33,676 bases of DNA from Alphaproteobacteria bacterium (GTDB taxonomy: Bacteria; Pseudomonadota; Alphaproteobacteria; Puniceispirillales; Puniceispirillaceae). Where the stretch lies: the NCBI GenBank assembly GCA_011522945.1, contig WTHY01000121.1, forward strand, positions 1 to 33,676, written 5' to 3'. This document shows, in pieces, positions 9,869-18,834 of this stretch. The position numbers and the translations under genes are program-made. Below the pieces are notes generated by a model, which worked only from the letters and a program-made list of their open reading frames with translations, made no database searches and was not told the DNA's origin. Within the stretch, counting starts at the first letter, position 1; the number at the start of each line of letters is the position of its first letter.

Positions 9869-11620
9869 ATGAATATTTTCATAAAATTCGAGGATGAAAT
9901 TGCGGCAATTATGCAGTCTTTGGAGGCTGATAAACTTGTGCCATCTGGTATTGATAGCCGCCGCGCTGTAGTCGAATTGCCTCGTGATGAAACACATGGT
10001 GATCTCGCAACCAACATTGCTATGGTATGTGCCAAGCCTGCTGGCATGAAACCACGTGATCTCGCCGAGATGGTTGCAAAGAGGCTTGAAGCTCTCGAGC
10101 AAGTGGCCGCTGTTGAAATTGCTGGTCCTGGTTTTATAAATATTCACCTTCATGAGGGGCAGTGGGGATTAGAGGTGTCTAATATTTTGGATGCCGGAGA
10201 TACATATGGACGTAGCCATATTGGTGCTGGACGCCCTGTGAATGTAGAGTTTGTCTCAGCTAACCCGACGGGCCCACTTCATGCCGCGCATGCGAGAGGC
10301 GCTATTTTTGGTGATGCACTTGCGCATTTGCTGGATTTTTCAGGCTTTGATGTTACACGTGAATATTACATCAATGATGCCGGTGCACAGGTTGATGTGC
10401 TCGCGAAATCTGCTTTCCTAAGGTACCGGGAATCTCTGGGGGAGACTGTTGGTGACATTCCAGCCGGATTATATCCAGGTGAATATCTATGTGAGGTCGG
10501 AGACATATTGAAAGATCAATATGGCGACACCTTAAAGTCTATGGATGAGGCTGAATGGTTACCTGTAGTTCGAGGGGCCGCTATTTCCCTAATGATGAAG
10601 GGTATTAAAGCAGATTTGGCGACATTAGGTGTCCAGATGGACATTTATACCTCTGAAAAAACGCTAGTGGAGTCTGGGGCTGTTACGACAGCAATAGATG
10701 ATTTGTCAGAAAAAGGCCTAGTCTATAGAGGTGTTTTAGAACCGCCGAAAGGCCAAAAGGACGAAGATTGGGAACCACGTGAACAATTACTCTTCCGATC
10801 TACAGACTTTGGCGATGATGTAGATAGGCCGCTCCAAAAGTCAGATGGCAGTTGGACATATTTTGCAGCAGATGTTGCCTACCATCTCGATAAGCTTACC
10901 AGAACACAATCAAACAATGATGCAGGCGAAATGGTTAATGTCTGGGGTGCTGACCATGGTGGCTATATCAAGCGCATGAAAGCAGCAACAGAAGCCCTGT
11001 CTGGTCAAAAACATACATTGGATGTAAAGACCTGCCAGCTTGTGTCGCTCTTGGATAATGGAAAACCTGTCAAAATGTCGAAGCGGGCAGGCACCTTCAT
11101 CACATTGTCTGATGTTATGGATGCGGTTGGGCCAGATGTGATGCGTTTTATCATGCTGACGCGTCGAAATGACCAATCGCTTGAATTTGATTATGCAAAG
11201 GTCACTGAAAAAAGCCGAGAAAATCCGGTGTTTTATGTGCAATATGCACATGCCCGCGCCTGCTCAGTGCTACGTCAGCCAGACTTAAAGCCAGAAATTA
11301 TAAATGGTGGTTCAGCGGACTTGTCTGTTTTAAAAGACGTGAATGAGCTTAGATTGATTAAGCAGCTATGCACTTGGCCAAAACTTATAGAAGCGGCTGC
11401 CACATCGCATGAGCCGCATCGTATAGCATTTTACTTAATGGATTTAGCCGCAGCATTTCACGGGCTTTGGAATGCAGGTAGGGACACTCCGTCATTGAAA
11501 TTTGTGCAAGCTGACAATGATGCGCTTACATCTGCAAGACTAGCTCTTGTCAAAGCAACTGCTTTAGTGATTAGATCTGGTTTATCTCTTTTATCCATCA
11601 GGGCTGTTGAGGAAATGTAA
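9869..11620 (+). CDS. argS: Arginine--tRNA ligase
   Basis: 'VNVEFVSANPTGPLHAAHARGAIFGDALA', 'VWGADHGGYIKRMKAATEAL', C-terminal DALR-type domain. The supplied ORF starts at 9842; ATG 9869 (2 nt after the dgt stop) gives the usual N-terminus MNIFIKFEDEI. Confidence 0.97.
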   Translation: MNIFIKFEDEIAAIMQSLEADKLVPSGIDSRRAVVELPRDETHGDLATNIAMVCAKPAGMKPRDLAEMVAKRLEALEQVAAVEIAGPGFINIHLHEGQWGLEVSNILDAGDTYGRSHIGAGRPVNVEFVSANPTGPLHAAHARGAIFGDALAHLLDFSGFDVTREYYINDAGAQVDVLAKSAFLRYRESLGETVGDIPAGLYPGEYLCEVGDILKDQYGDTLKSMDEAEWLPVVRGAAISLMMKGIKADLATLGVQMDIYTSEKTLVESGAVTTAIDDLSEKGLVYRGVLEPPKGQKDEDWEPREQLLFRSTDFGDDVDRPLQKSDGSWTYFAADVAYHLDKLTRTQSNNDAGEMVNVWGADHGGYIKRMKAATEALSGQKHTLDVKTCQLVSLLDNGKPVKMSKRAGTFITLSDVMDAVGPDVMRFIMLTRRNDQSLEFDYAKVTEKSRENPVFYVQYAHARACSVLRQPDLKPEIINGGSADLSVLKDVNELRLIKQLCTWPKLIEAAATSHEPHRIAFYLMDLAAAFHGLWNAGRDTPSLKFVQADNDALTSARLALVKATALVIRSGLSLLSIRAVEEM

Positions 11621-12525
11621 TGGCCGAACAGGACAAAACATCTGGGATTGGTTTTTTCGGTAAGCTGACTTTGATTGGCATTGCCATGAGCCTCGTTGTT
11701 ATCGGGGGTGCAAGTCTGTTTTTAGTTTTGCAGGAGGATGCAAGTGAGGACTTTATTATTATCAAGGCAGAAACAACGCCAATCCGAGTAAAACCCGTTG
11801 AAAGAGGTGGAGCTGACATTGACCATCAAGATAGTGCTGTTTTGCAGATGCTTGATGATATTAAAGCGCCTGCTGAGGGGGTAGACCGGCTTGTCCTCCC
11901 TGATGCAAATCCGGAATTGCCGCCAGTATCTCTGCCAGAAGATGAAACGCAATTAGCAGACGAAAATAATCCGATTATAGATATATCTCCGTCACCTGAA
12001 ACTGCAGGTGCCAAGACAGCTGAAATCGCAGAGGCTGAAACTACGAGTCAGACTCTCACAAATGATGCTATCTCAGATATCCTGTCAAAAAAATCAAATG
12101 ATATAGCTGATAATAGCGCCGCTGTTACGGCCGCAAATCAAGACAGTGAGACTGTCGCAACACCAACGGCACGCCCCAAAACAAATAGTCTGGACTCTGA
12201 TAGTGCTAAAGCCAAAACAGGTCCAAAAATTATTACTGAGCCAGAGGAGTTTAACGAGCAGAACCCACCATTTATGGTGCAACTTGCCGCGTTTAGAGAT
12301 CAGTTAAAGGCTGAACAGGCTGCTGCTATTCTCACTGAAAAGCACAGTGATAGATTGCTGTCTTTGCAATTGGGCATTATGTCAGTGGATACTGGTTCTA
12401 GTGGTGTTTTTTGGCGTGTCATTACAGAGCCTCTACCTGCAATAGATGCACGCATGATATGTGATGCTCTTAAGTTGGCTGGTCAAGATTGTATTTTGCG
12501 ACCAGTTTCAGTAAGCGGGTTATAG
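11620..12525 (+). CDS. SPOR-domain-containing membrane protein
   Basis: Single N-terminal TM helix (GKLTLIGIAMSLVVIGGASLFLVL), long acidic linker, C-terminal SPOR-like region 'FMVQLAAFRDQLKAEQAAAILTEKHSDRLLSLQLGIMSVDTGSSGVFWRVITEPLPAIDARMICDALKLAGQDCILRPV'. Start overlaps argS stop by 1 nt. Confidence 0.85.
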   Translation: MAEQDKTSGIGFFGKLTLIGIAMSLVVIGGASLFLVLQEDASEDFIIIKAETTPIRVKPVERGGADIDHQDSAVLQMLDDIKAPAEGVDRLVLPDANPELPPVSLPEDETQLADENNPIIDISPSPETAGAKTAEIAEAETTSQTLTNDAISDILSKKSNDIADNSAAVTAANQDSETVATPTARPKTNSLDSDSAKAKTGPKIITEPEEFNEQNPPFMVQLAAFRDQLKAEQAAAILTEKHSDRLLSLQLGIMSVDTGSSGVFWRVITEPLPAIDARMICDALKLAGQDCILRPVSVSGL

Positions 12526-12534
12526 GGTTTTAGC

Positions 12535-13326
12535 ATGCAAGACCCAGATGAAACTGTAACGCTAGAAGCAAGAGCAACGCCACAAATGGCGTTGTTTGTG
12601 AATTTAGATGGTTTCGAAGGTCCGATAGATTTATTGCTTACTTTAGCTCGTGATCAAAAAGTTGATCTCACCAAATTGGCTATTTTACCTCTTGCTGAGC
12701 AATATCTTGCCTTTATTTCATCTGCTCAGGAACTCGATTTGGAAGTGGCTGCAGATTATCTTGTGATGGCAGCATGGCTTGCTTATTTGAAAAGCCGATT
12801 ATTATTACCAGAGCCAGATGAGGAGGTGCAGGAGGAAGTCATTGATATGACAGATGCACTGAAATTTCAGCTTATGCGTCTTGAAGCTATGCAGTCTGCC
12901 TCCAAACGTTTGATGGATTTGCCATTATTAAACCGAAACAGATTTCCAAGAGGTGCACCGGAGATCTTCCGCCAGTCAGAAAAATCTTTATGGTCCGCAT
13001 CCTTGTTCGATTTATTGCAGGCCTATGGCGCAATGCGATCCCAAGATGAAGCAAGCACGCTTACAATCGCAGCAACACGTCTTTATTCTGTTCAAGAGGC
13101 TGTTTCGCGGTTGCGTAAATTATTGCCAACGCGGCCTGGTTGGTTGGATTTACAACAATTTTTACCTGCAGGTTTGAAGCAACCTCTTGATAGACGGTCT
13201 GCCATGGCATCGCATTTTGTCGCTAGTCTTGAGTTAACGAAAGAAGGCTTGGTTGGCTTACGACAGGCAAATGCCTACGCCCCGTTATATATTCGTGCAA
13301 AAGGTGGACATAGTGACGCTGAATGA
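12535..13326 (+). CDS. scpA: Segregation and condensation protein A
   Basis: 'LDGFEGPIDLLLTLARDQKVDLTKLAILPLAEQYLAFI', 'AADYLVMAAWLAYLKSRLLLP'; followed by scpB. Confidence 0.95.
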   Translation: MQDPDETVTLEARATPQMALFVNLDGFEGPIDLLLTLARDQKVDLTKLAILPLAEQYLAFISSAQELDLEVAADYLVMAAWLAYLKSRLLLPEPDEEVQEEVIDMTDALKFQLMRLEAMQSASKRLMDLPLLNRNRFPRGAPEIFRQSEKSLWSASLFDLLQAYGAMRSQDEASTLTIAATRLYSVQEAVSRLRKLLPTRPGWLDLQQFLPAGLKQPLDRRSAMASHFVASLELTKEGLVGLRQANAYAPLYIRAKGGHSDAE

Positions 13327-13330
13327 TGAC

Positions 13331-14029
13331 ATGATTTCTATACCTGAAGCGGTGCGTATCATCGAAGCCTTGATATTTGCTTCAGCAGAACCTGTGCCGA
13401 AACGCACCTTACAAAATTATGTTTCAGATGAAGCTATGTTGTCTGAGATATTGCACATAATCTCAACAAGATTTGATGATACGAGCGGCATTGCGCTTGT
13501 CCAAGTTGGAGATGCGTTTGCGTTTCGCACACAAGCTGACGTTGCCGCCCGTCTCAATGTAGAGACACCTGTTGAGCGACCTCTGTCACGTGCGGCCTTA
13601 GAAGTGCTTGCTATTATTGCTTACCATCAGCCTGTAACACGCGCTGAAATCGAAGAAATTCGCGGTATTAGCCTATCAAGAGGGACCATGGATATCTTGC
13701 TTGAACTTGGCTGGATAAAGCCAAGAGGCAGACGGCGCACGCCAGGTCGACCCTTAACATGGGGGACATCGCCAGTCTTTTTGGACCATTTTGGCTTAAG
13801 CGATATTTCAGATTTGCCAGGTGTTGACGAATTGCGATCAACTGGCTTGCTGCGGAAAGGTCAGATGCTTGGGGGATTGGGTGAGGGTCTTAATAATTTA
13901 GACTCTGAAGATGATGTCTCAGATGAGGTGTCTGATGAGACATTATTTTCCGATGAAACTGATTGGCATCCCCATGAAATAGGCGATACGCTGGAGGCAG
14001 AACGAGCAACCCAAGACGATGATAGCTAA
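13331..14029 (+). CDS. scpB: Segregation and condensation protein B
   Basis: 'EAVRIIEALIFASAEPVPKRTL', 'RPLSRAALEVLAIIAYHQPVTRAEIEEIRGISLSRGTMDILLELGWIKPRGRRRTPGRPLTWGTS'. Supplied ORF begins at 13253; first ATG consistent with the family is 13331 (GTG at 13304 or 13313 also possible). Confidence 0.93.
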   Translation: MISIPEAVRIIEALIFASAEPVPKRTLQNYVSDEAMLSEILHIISTRFDDTSGIALVQVGDAFAFRTQADVAARLNVETPVERPLSRAALEVLAIIAYHQPVTRAEIEEIRGISLSRGTMDILLELGWIKPRGRRRTPGRPLTWGTSPVFLDHFGLSDISDLPGVDELRSTGLLRKGQMLGGLGEGLNNLDSEDDVSDEVSDETLFSDETDWHPHEIGDTLEAERATQDDDS

Positions 14030-15069
14030 TGATGTTTGAATTTGAGCAGGTCAGCCATACTTATAATAAAGTAAAGTCAGTGCATAATATTTCGCTGACG
14101 ATACAAGCAGGCGAGGTTGTTACCTTATTAGGACCGTCTGGCTGCGGAAAAACCACATTACTTAGATTAGCTGCTGGTCTTGAAACTCCGTCACAGGGCA
14201 TTGTCAGAATGGACGGCAATGTCATTTCCAGCCCACAATTTTTGCTGCCGCCAGAGCAGCGTGGTATTGGGCTCGTTTTCCAATCCTATGCCTTATTTCC
14301 GCATTTAACTGTAATTGATAATGTTACCTTCGGGTTAAAGAAAAAAACTAGCGAAGCTGTGCGAAAAGCGCTCAACTTGCTCGCAGAGTTGGATTTAGAG
14401 GATTGTGCGGATAGCTACCCACATGAATTGTCAGGCGGTCAACAGCAACGGGTGGCACTCGCAAGAGCTTTAGCGCCCAATCCAACTCTTATTCTGCTTG
14501 ATGAGCCATTTTCTGGTCTTGATAGCCGGCTGCGGGAACGTGTGCGCGATCAGATGTTACATGTGTTGCGTGAACGTGGTACAGCGGCTTTGATGGTCAC
14601 ACATGATGCAGAAGAAGCTATGTTCATGTCTGACAGAATTATGGTGTTAAAAAACGGCCGCGAGGAACAGCAGGGACGGCCTATTGACTTATATTGCAGA
14701 CCGCAGACAGGATTTGTTGCTGAGTTCTTTGGGGAAGTGAATAAATTTACTGGCACAGTCCAGAATGGCCAAATTGAAACGATTTTTGGACATATACCAG
14801 CACCTGAACTGGCAGATGGGATGCCTGCCGATATTGTTGTGCGATATGAGGGGCTGCTTGTTACGCCAAACCAAGATGGTGTGAAAGCCTATGTTATGGA
14901 GTCGCATTTATTGGGTCGAACATCACTTGTACATATGTCGGTACCAACAAGCACTGAGATACTGCATCTTCACGCTCGCATCCCAGGCCTGAACTCTTTA
15001 GAACCAGGAACAGAGGTGTGGTTAGATATGGACCATGAGCAAACATTTATCTTTGAAGGGCAATTATAA
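14029..15069 (+). CDS. ABC transporter ATP-binding protein, FbpC/PotA-like importer ATPase with C-terminal TOBE-like region
   Basis: Walker A 'GPSGCGKTTLLRLAAG', signature 'LSGGQQQRVALARAL', Walker B 'LILLDEPFSGLD', 'LPPEQRGIGLVFQSYALFPHLTV' typical of CUT1/FeT/PotA-type ATPases. Overlaps scpB stop by 1 nt. Confidence 0.9.
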   Translation: MMFEFEQVSHTYNKVKSVHNISLTIQAGEVVTLLGPSGCGKTTLLRLAAGLETPSQGIVRMDGNVISSPQFLLPPEQRGIGLVFQSYALFPHLTVIDNVTFGLKKKTSEAVRKALNLLAELDLEDCADSYPHELSGGQQQRVALARALAPNPTLILLDEPFSGLDSRLRERVRDQMLHVLRERGTAALMVTHDAEEAMFMSDRIMVLKNGREEQQGRPIDLYCRPQTGFVAEFFGEVNKFTGTVQNGQIETIFGHIPAPELADGMPADIVVRYEGLLVTPNQDGVKAYVMESHLLGRTSLVHMSVPTSTEILHLHARIPGLNSLEPGTEVWLDMDHEQTFIFEGQL

Positions 15070-15146
15070 GCAGGAATGTGAAATTGCGTGATAAACACAT
15101 TGCCGCCTTCTATACACAGCTATATAGTGATCGAAGTTTAATAAAT

Positions 15147-15165
15147 TTGGGGTAAATAACCCCAA
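15147..15165 (+). promoter_or_regulatory. Perfect 7-bp hairpin in the tatA leader (TTGGGGT-AAATA-ACCCCAA)
   Basis: Read directly: ttggggt aaata accccaa. Lies 25 nt upstream of the tatA ATG; no T-tract follows. Function unknown. Confidence 0.5.
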
Positions 15166-15190
15166 CATGTTAGGGATGAAAGGAAGTCTG

Positions 15191-15490
15191 ATGGGCTTTA
15201 CCAGTATTTGGCATTGGATTATCGTTTTAGCTGTCGTGCTCATTCTATTTGCACGTCCGGGCAAAATTTCAGGCATTATGGGCGACTTTGGAAAAGGGCT
15301 TCGTAATTTTCGTCAGGGTATGCGTGACGAGAATGCTGCCGCTTCTGATGATGAGGAGGAGGTAGAAGTTATTGAAGCTGAGCCTGTTGTGAAGAAAAAG
15401 GCACCTGCCAAGAAAAAAGCTGCAAAGAAAAAAGCTGTCGCCAAAAAAGCAAAAAAGAAGGCGGCCAAAAAAGCAGCTAAAAAGAGCTAA
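15191..15490 (+). CDS. tatA: Sec-independent protein translocase TatA-like protein with Lys/Ala-rich C-terminal tail
   Basis: '[44 protein letters not shown]' is a TatA-type TM helix plus amphipathic helix; followed by tatB and tatC. RBS 'aggaag' precedes ATG 15191; the supplied ORF start (15167) is less likely. Confidence 0.93.
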   Translation: MGFTSIWHWIIVLAVVLILFARPGKISGIMGDFGKGLRNFRQGMRDENAAASDDEEEVEVIEAEPVVKKKAPAKKKAAKKKAVAKKAKKKAAKKAAKKS

Positions 15491-15518
15491 CATAGCCTAG
15501 CTGCTAAGGCTTTTATAG

Positions 15519-15551
15519 GAGATATGGTGTTTTGCCATATCTCGTCTTTTT
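15519..15551 (+). terminator. Intrinsic-terminator-like hairpin between tatA and tatB
   Basis: gagatatgg-tgttttg-ccatatctc perfect 9-bp stem (15519-15527 / 15535-15543) followed by gtcttttt. Confidence 0.6.
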
Positions 15552-15565
15552 GATAGGACTCTCTT

Positions 15566-15943
15566 ATGTTTGATTTTGGCTGGCAAGAATTTATCATTGT
15601 CGGATTTGTGCTTGTGATGGTGGTAGGTCCTAAGGATCTACCAAAAGTCATGCGTGCAATTACACAAGTCACCGGGCAAGCACGTCGTATGGCAAATGAA
15701 TTTCGAAACGGACTTCAGGAAATTGCGGCTGATGAGAAAATGAAAGAAGTCAAACAAATGGTTGAGGATGCCAAAACCGGCAAGGTAGACGACATATCTA
15801 CATTCCTCGGCGTTGAAGATGATGAAGATCTGAAATCTATAGGCACTGAACTTGAAACAGATATCAAGTCTCTTCAAAAAGATACGAAAGATGCTTTAGA
15901 GAAAGCAACTGATGCAGAAACCAATGATAAGCAAACATCATGA
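15566..15943 (+). CDS. tatB: Sec-independent protein translocase protein TatB
   Basis: 'MFDFGWQEFIIVGFVLVMVVGPKDLPKVMRAITQ' is a canonical TatB N-terminus; ATGA overlap with tatC. Confidence 0.95.
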   Translation: MFDFGWQEFIIVGFVLVMVVGPKDLPKVMRAITQVTGQARRMANEFRNGLQEIAADEKMKEVKQMVEDAKTGKVDDISTFLGVEDDEDLKSIGTELETDIKSLQKDTKDALEKATDAETNDKQTS

Positions 15944-16770
15944 GCAAAGACACTGATATGACAGCTGATGAAGAGCTGAGCAAAATGACTCTGCTTGATC
16001 ATCTAACTGAATTGCGAAACCGCATTGGCATCGTACTTTTGGCATTTTTGGTGATATTTCTAGCCTCATTCATCAGGCCTTTTGGTTCGGGCACGATGAA
16101 TGCTGCTGATTGGGTATATTTTCAATTACAGGCACCACTAGCAGATTTATTGCTACAAAATGGTGGCCGTATGATTTTTACTGGCTTGCATGAAGGGTTT
16201 TTTACGCAAGTTAAGGTTGCGTTTTTCATCTCCATATCAATCACCTTTCCGATTATTCTTTTGCAAATTTGGCGCTTTGTTGCACCAGCCTTATATAGAA
16301 ATGAAAAAGGTGCCTTTCTGCCGTTTCTTATTGCAACGCCACTGCTCTTCGCGCTTGGCGCCTCGATGGTCTATTATTTAGTTGCACCACTTGCTTTTGA
16401 TTTCTTCCTGTCATTTCAGATGAGTGGTATTGACGGAGCGCTGCCAATTGAGGTTGAGCCTCGTATTTCTGAATATCTAAGTCTTATGATGCGCCTGATG
16501 TTTGCATTTGGTGTCTCTTTTGAATTGCCAGTTATCCTGCTCTTGCTTGTAAAAGCTGGATTTATCACACCCGATGGTATGGCAAGACAGCGTAAATATG
16601 CGATTTTACTTGCTTTTGTTGCCGCTGCAATTCTTACGCCACCAGATGTGATTTCACAAATATTGCTGGCGCTTCCCGTTATAGCGCTTTACGAAATTTC
16701 TATCATTACAGCGCGTTTCCTTGTGCGTCCGTCGCAAAAAGACGCTGATGAATGGTCTGACGCCGATTAG
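15940..16770 (+). CDS. tatC: Sec-independent protein translocase protein TatC
   Basis: 'MTLLDHLTELRNRIGIVLLAFLVIF', 'MIFTGLHEGFFTQVKVAFFISISITFPIILLQIWRFVAPALYRNEKG', multiple TM helices. Confidence 0.97.
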   Translation: MSKDTDMTADEELSKMTLLDHLTELRNRIGIVLLAFLVIFLASFIRPFGSGTMNAADWVYFQLQAPLADLLLQNGGRMIFTGLHEGFFTQVKVAFFISISITFPIILLQIWRFVAPALYRNEKGAFLPFLIATPLLFALGASMVYYLVAPLAFDFFLSFQMSGIDGALPIEVEPRISEYLSLMMRLMFAFGVSFELPVILLLLVKAGFITPDGMARQRKYAILLAFVAAAILTPPDVISQILLALPVIALYEISIITARFLVRPSQKDADEWSDAD

Positions 16771-16801
16771 ACCCGCATGTTAATTAAAAAGGTTTAAAGA
16801 T

Positions 16802-18085
16802 ATGCACGATATTCGTTATATTCGTGAACATGCTGAAGCATTTGATGCTGCCCTGGCACGCCGGAGCCTGGCGCCAAAATCAGCCGAAATCCTCTCACTA
16901 GATGAAGAACGACGCAAATTGCAAACAGATATGCAGCATTTGCAATCTCGCCGTAATGAGGCCTCTAAGGAGATAGGCAAAGTCAAAGCGTCAGGCGGAG
17001 ATGCGGATGCATTGATGACAGAGGTCGCGGATATTAAGGCGCGTATGCCAGCGCTTGAAGCACGTGAATCTGAGTTGGCAGATATGCTAACAACACATCT
17101 AATTTCTTTGCCGAATTTGTTGGATGAAACCGTGCCTGACGGGGCTGACGAAGACGATAACCAGCTTTTACGTGAATGGGGTACAATTCCGAGCTTTGAC
17201 TTCACACCTCAGGATCATGTTTCCTTAGGCGAGGCATTGCAGCAGATGGATTTTGCAGCTGGTGCCAAATTGTCCGGCGCTAGATTTGTGGTATTGCGTA
17301 ATCAGCTTGCCAAACTTGAGCGCGCATTAGCGTCTTTCATGCTCGATATGCACACTAATGAATTTGGCTATATTGAGGTATTACCGCCTGCATTAGTGCG
17401 TGGTGAGACAATGCAAGGGACAGGCCAGCTACCAAAATTTGCTGATGACTTATTTCACACAGAGGATGATCGGTGGCTTATTCCAACAGCAGAGGTGCCT
17501 CTGACTAATCTAGTCGCTGACTCCATTGTAGCTGCAGAAGAACTTCCCTTGCGTATGACAGCCTATACACCATGCTTCCGTGCTGAAGCTGGATCAGCAG
17601 GTCGTGATACAAGGGGCATGATTAGACAGCACCAATTCTCTAAAGTTGAGCTTGTATCTGTGGTTGCCCCTGATAAATCAGCTGAAGAATTAGATAGAAT
17701 GACACATATAGCCGAGACAGTGTTGCAACGCCTTGGTTTAGCATATCGCGTCATGAAACTATGTTCAGGCGATACGGGTTTTTCTGCCGAGCAAACCAAT
17801 GATATTGAAGTTTGGTTGCCTGGTCAGAATGACGGGGAAGGGCAGTATCGTGAGATATCATCCTGTTCAAATTGTGGACCGTTTCAGGCGCGCCGTATGA
17901 AAGCGCGGATGCGTCACGCAGGCGAAAAAGACACACATTTTGTGCATACATTGAATGGCTCCGCATTGGCCATTGGTAGGTGCATGATTGCTATCTTAGA
18001 AAATGGCCAGCAATCTGATGGCTCAATTCTTCTTCCAGATGTGCTCCATAGCTATATGGGTACAGACAGAATTACAGCTGACTAA
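16802..18085 (+). CDS. serS: Serine--tRNA ligase
   Basis: '[23 protein letters not shown]' N-terminal coiled coil, '[28 protein letters not shown]', '[16 protein letters not shown]', '[19 protein letters not shown]'. Confidence 0.98.
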   Translation: MHDIRYIREHAEAFDAALARRSLAPKSAEILSLDEERRKLQTDMQHLQSRRNEASKEIGKVKASGGDADALMTEVADIKARMPALEARESELADMLTTHLISLPNLLDETVPDGADEDDNQLLREWGTIPSFDFTPQDHVSLGEALQQMDFAAGAKLSGARFVVLRNQLAKLERALASFMLDMHTNEFGYIEVLPPALVRGETMQGTGQLPKFADDLFHTEDDRWLIPTAEVPLTNLVADSIVAAEELPLRMTAYTPCFRAEAGSAGRDTRGMIRQHQFSKVELVSVVAPDKSAEELDRMTHIAETVLQRLGLAYRVMKLCSGDTGFSAEQTNDIEVWLPGQNDGEGQYREISSCSNCGPFQARRMKARMRHAGEKDTHFVHTLNGSALAIGRCMIAILENGQQSDGSILLPDVLHSYMGTDRITAD

Positions 18086-18093
18086 AATAGATA

Positions 18094-18834
18094 ATGCGGG
18101 CGCTAATCACAAATGATGATGGCATAGATGCATATGGCTTATCTCTTTTGAGAGACCTTGTGGCGCCGTTTTGTGATGAAGTTATCACAGTAGCGCCGTC
18201 AGGTAATAGGTCTGGCACAGGACAGTCTATAACATTGCATAATGACATACAGTTACAACAAGTTGGGGATAATCACTATGCCTGTTCTGGCACCCCTGCC
18301 GACTGTGTTCTGTTAGCTATGAACCTGATTTATAAAGATAGCCGTCCTGACATTGTGTTCTCAGGTATAAATCATGGTATGAATGCCGCAGATGATATTG
18401 GCTATTCGGGCACCATTGGCGCGGCAAAAGAAGGGGCAATTTGGGGCATTCGTTCCATTGCCTTTAGTCAACGAAGTGGGGTCGATGAAGCACATTTCGA
18501 ACCAGCACGCAAAGTCGGTGCTGCCGTTATTGAACATGCCTTAAGCCAGAGCTGGATGCCACGTACAGTTTTAAATGTGAATTTTCCATCAATGAAAGCT
18601 GGGGCGGTAAAGGGCATTCGTGCTGGTCAACTTGATAGACATAAATTAGCTGACTCTGTCTTGGAAGCTGATGCCGTAGATACTTATAGGATTGGTCCTA
18701 TGCATATGCGGCAGGATACAGATCTAAATAGTGACCGGGCCTATTTGGATTCGGGCTATGTGAGTATGACACCTATCCTGCTTGACAGTACAGACCGAGA
18801 CCAGTTGGAACAGTTAACATCTCTGGATCTATGA
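18094..18834 (+). CDS. surE: 5'/3'-nucleotidase SurE
   Basis: 'MRALITNDDGIDAYGL', 'VAPSGNRSGTGQSITL', 'SGTPADCVLLAMN', 'PDIVFSGINHGMNAADDIGYSGTIGAAKEG'. Confidence 0.97.
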   Translation: MRALITNDDGIDAYGLSLLRDLVAPFCDEVITVAPSGNRSGTGQSITLHNDIQLQQVGDNHYACSGTPADCVLLAMNLIYKDSRPDIVFSGINHGMNAADDIGYSGTIGAAKEGAIWGIRSIAFSQRSGVDEAHFEPARKVGAAVIEHALSQSWMPRTVLNVNFPSMKAGAVKGIRAGQLDRHKLADSVLEADAVDTYRIGPMHMRQDTDLNSDRAYLDSGYVSMTPILLDSTDRDQLEQLTSLDL

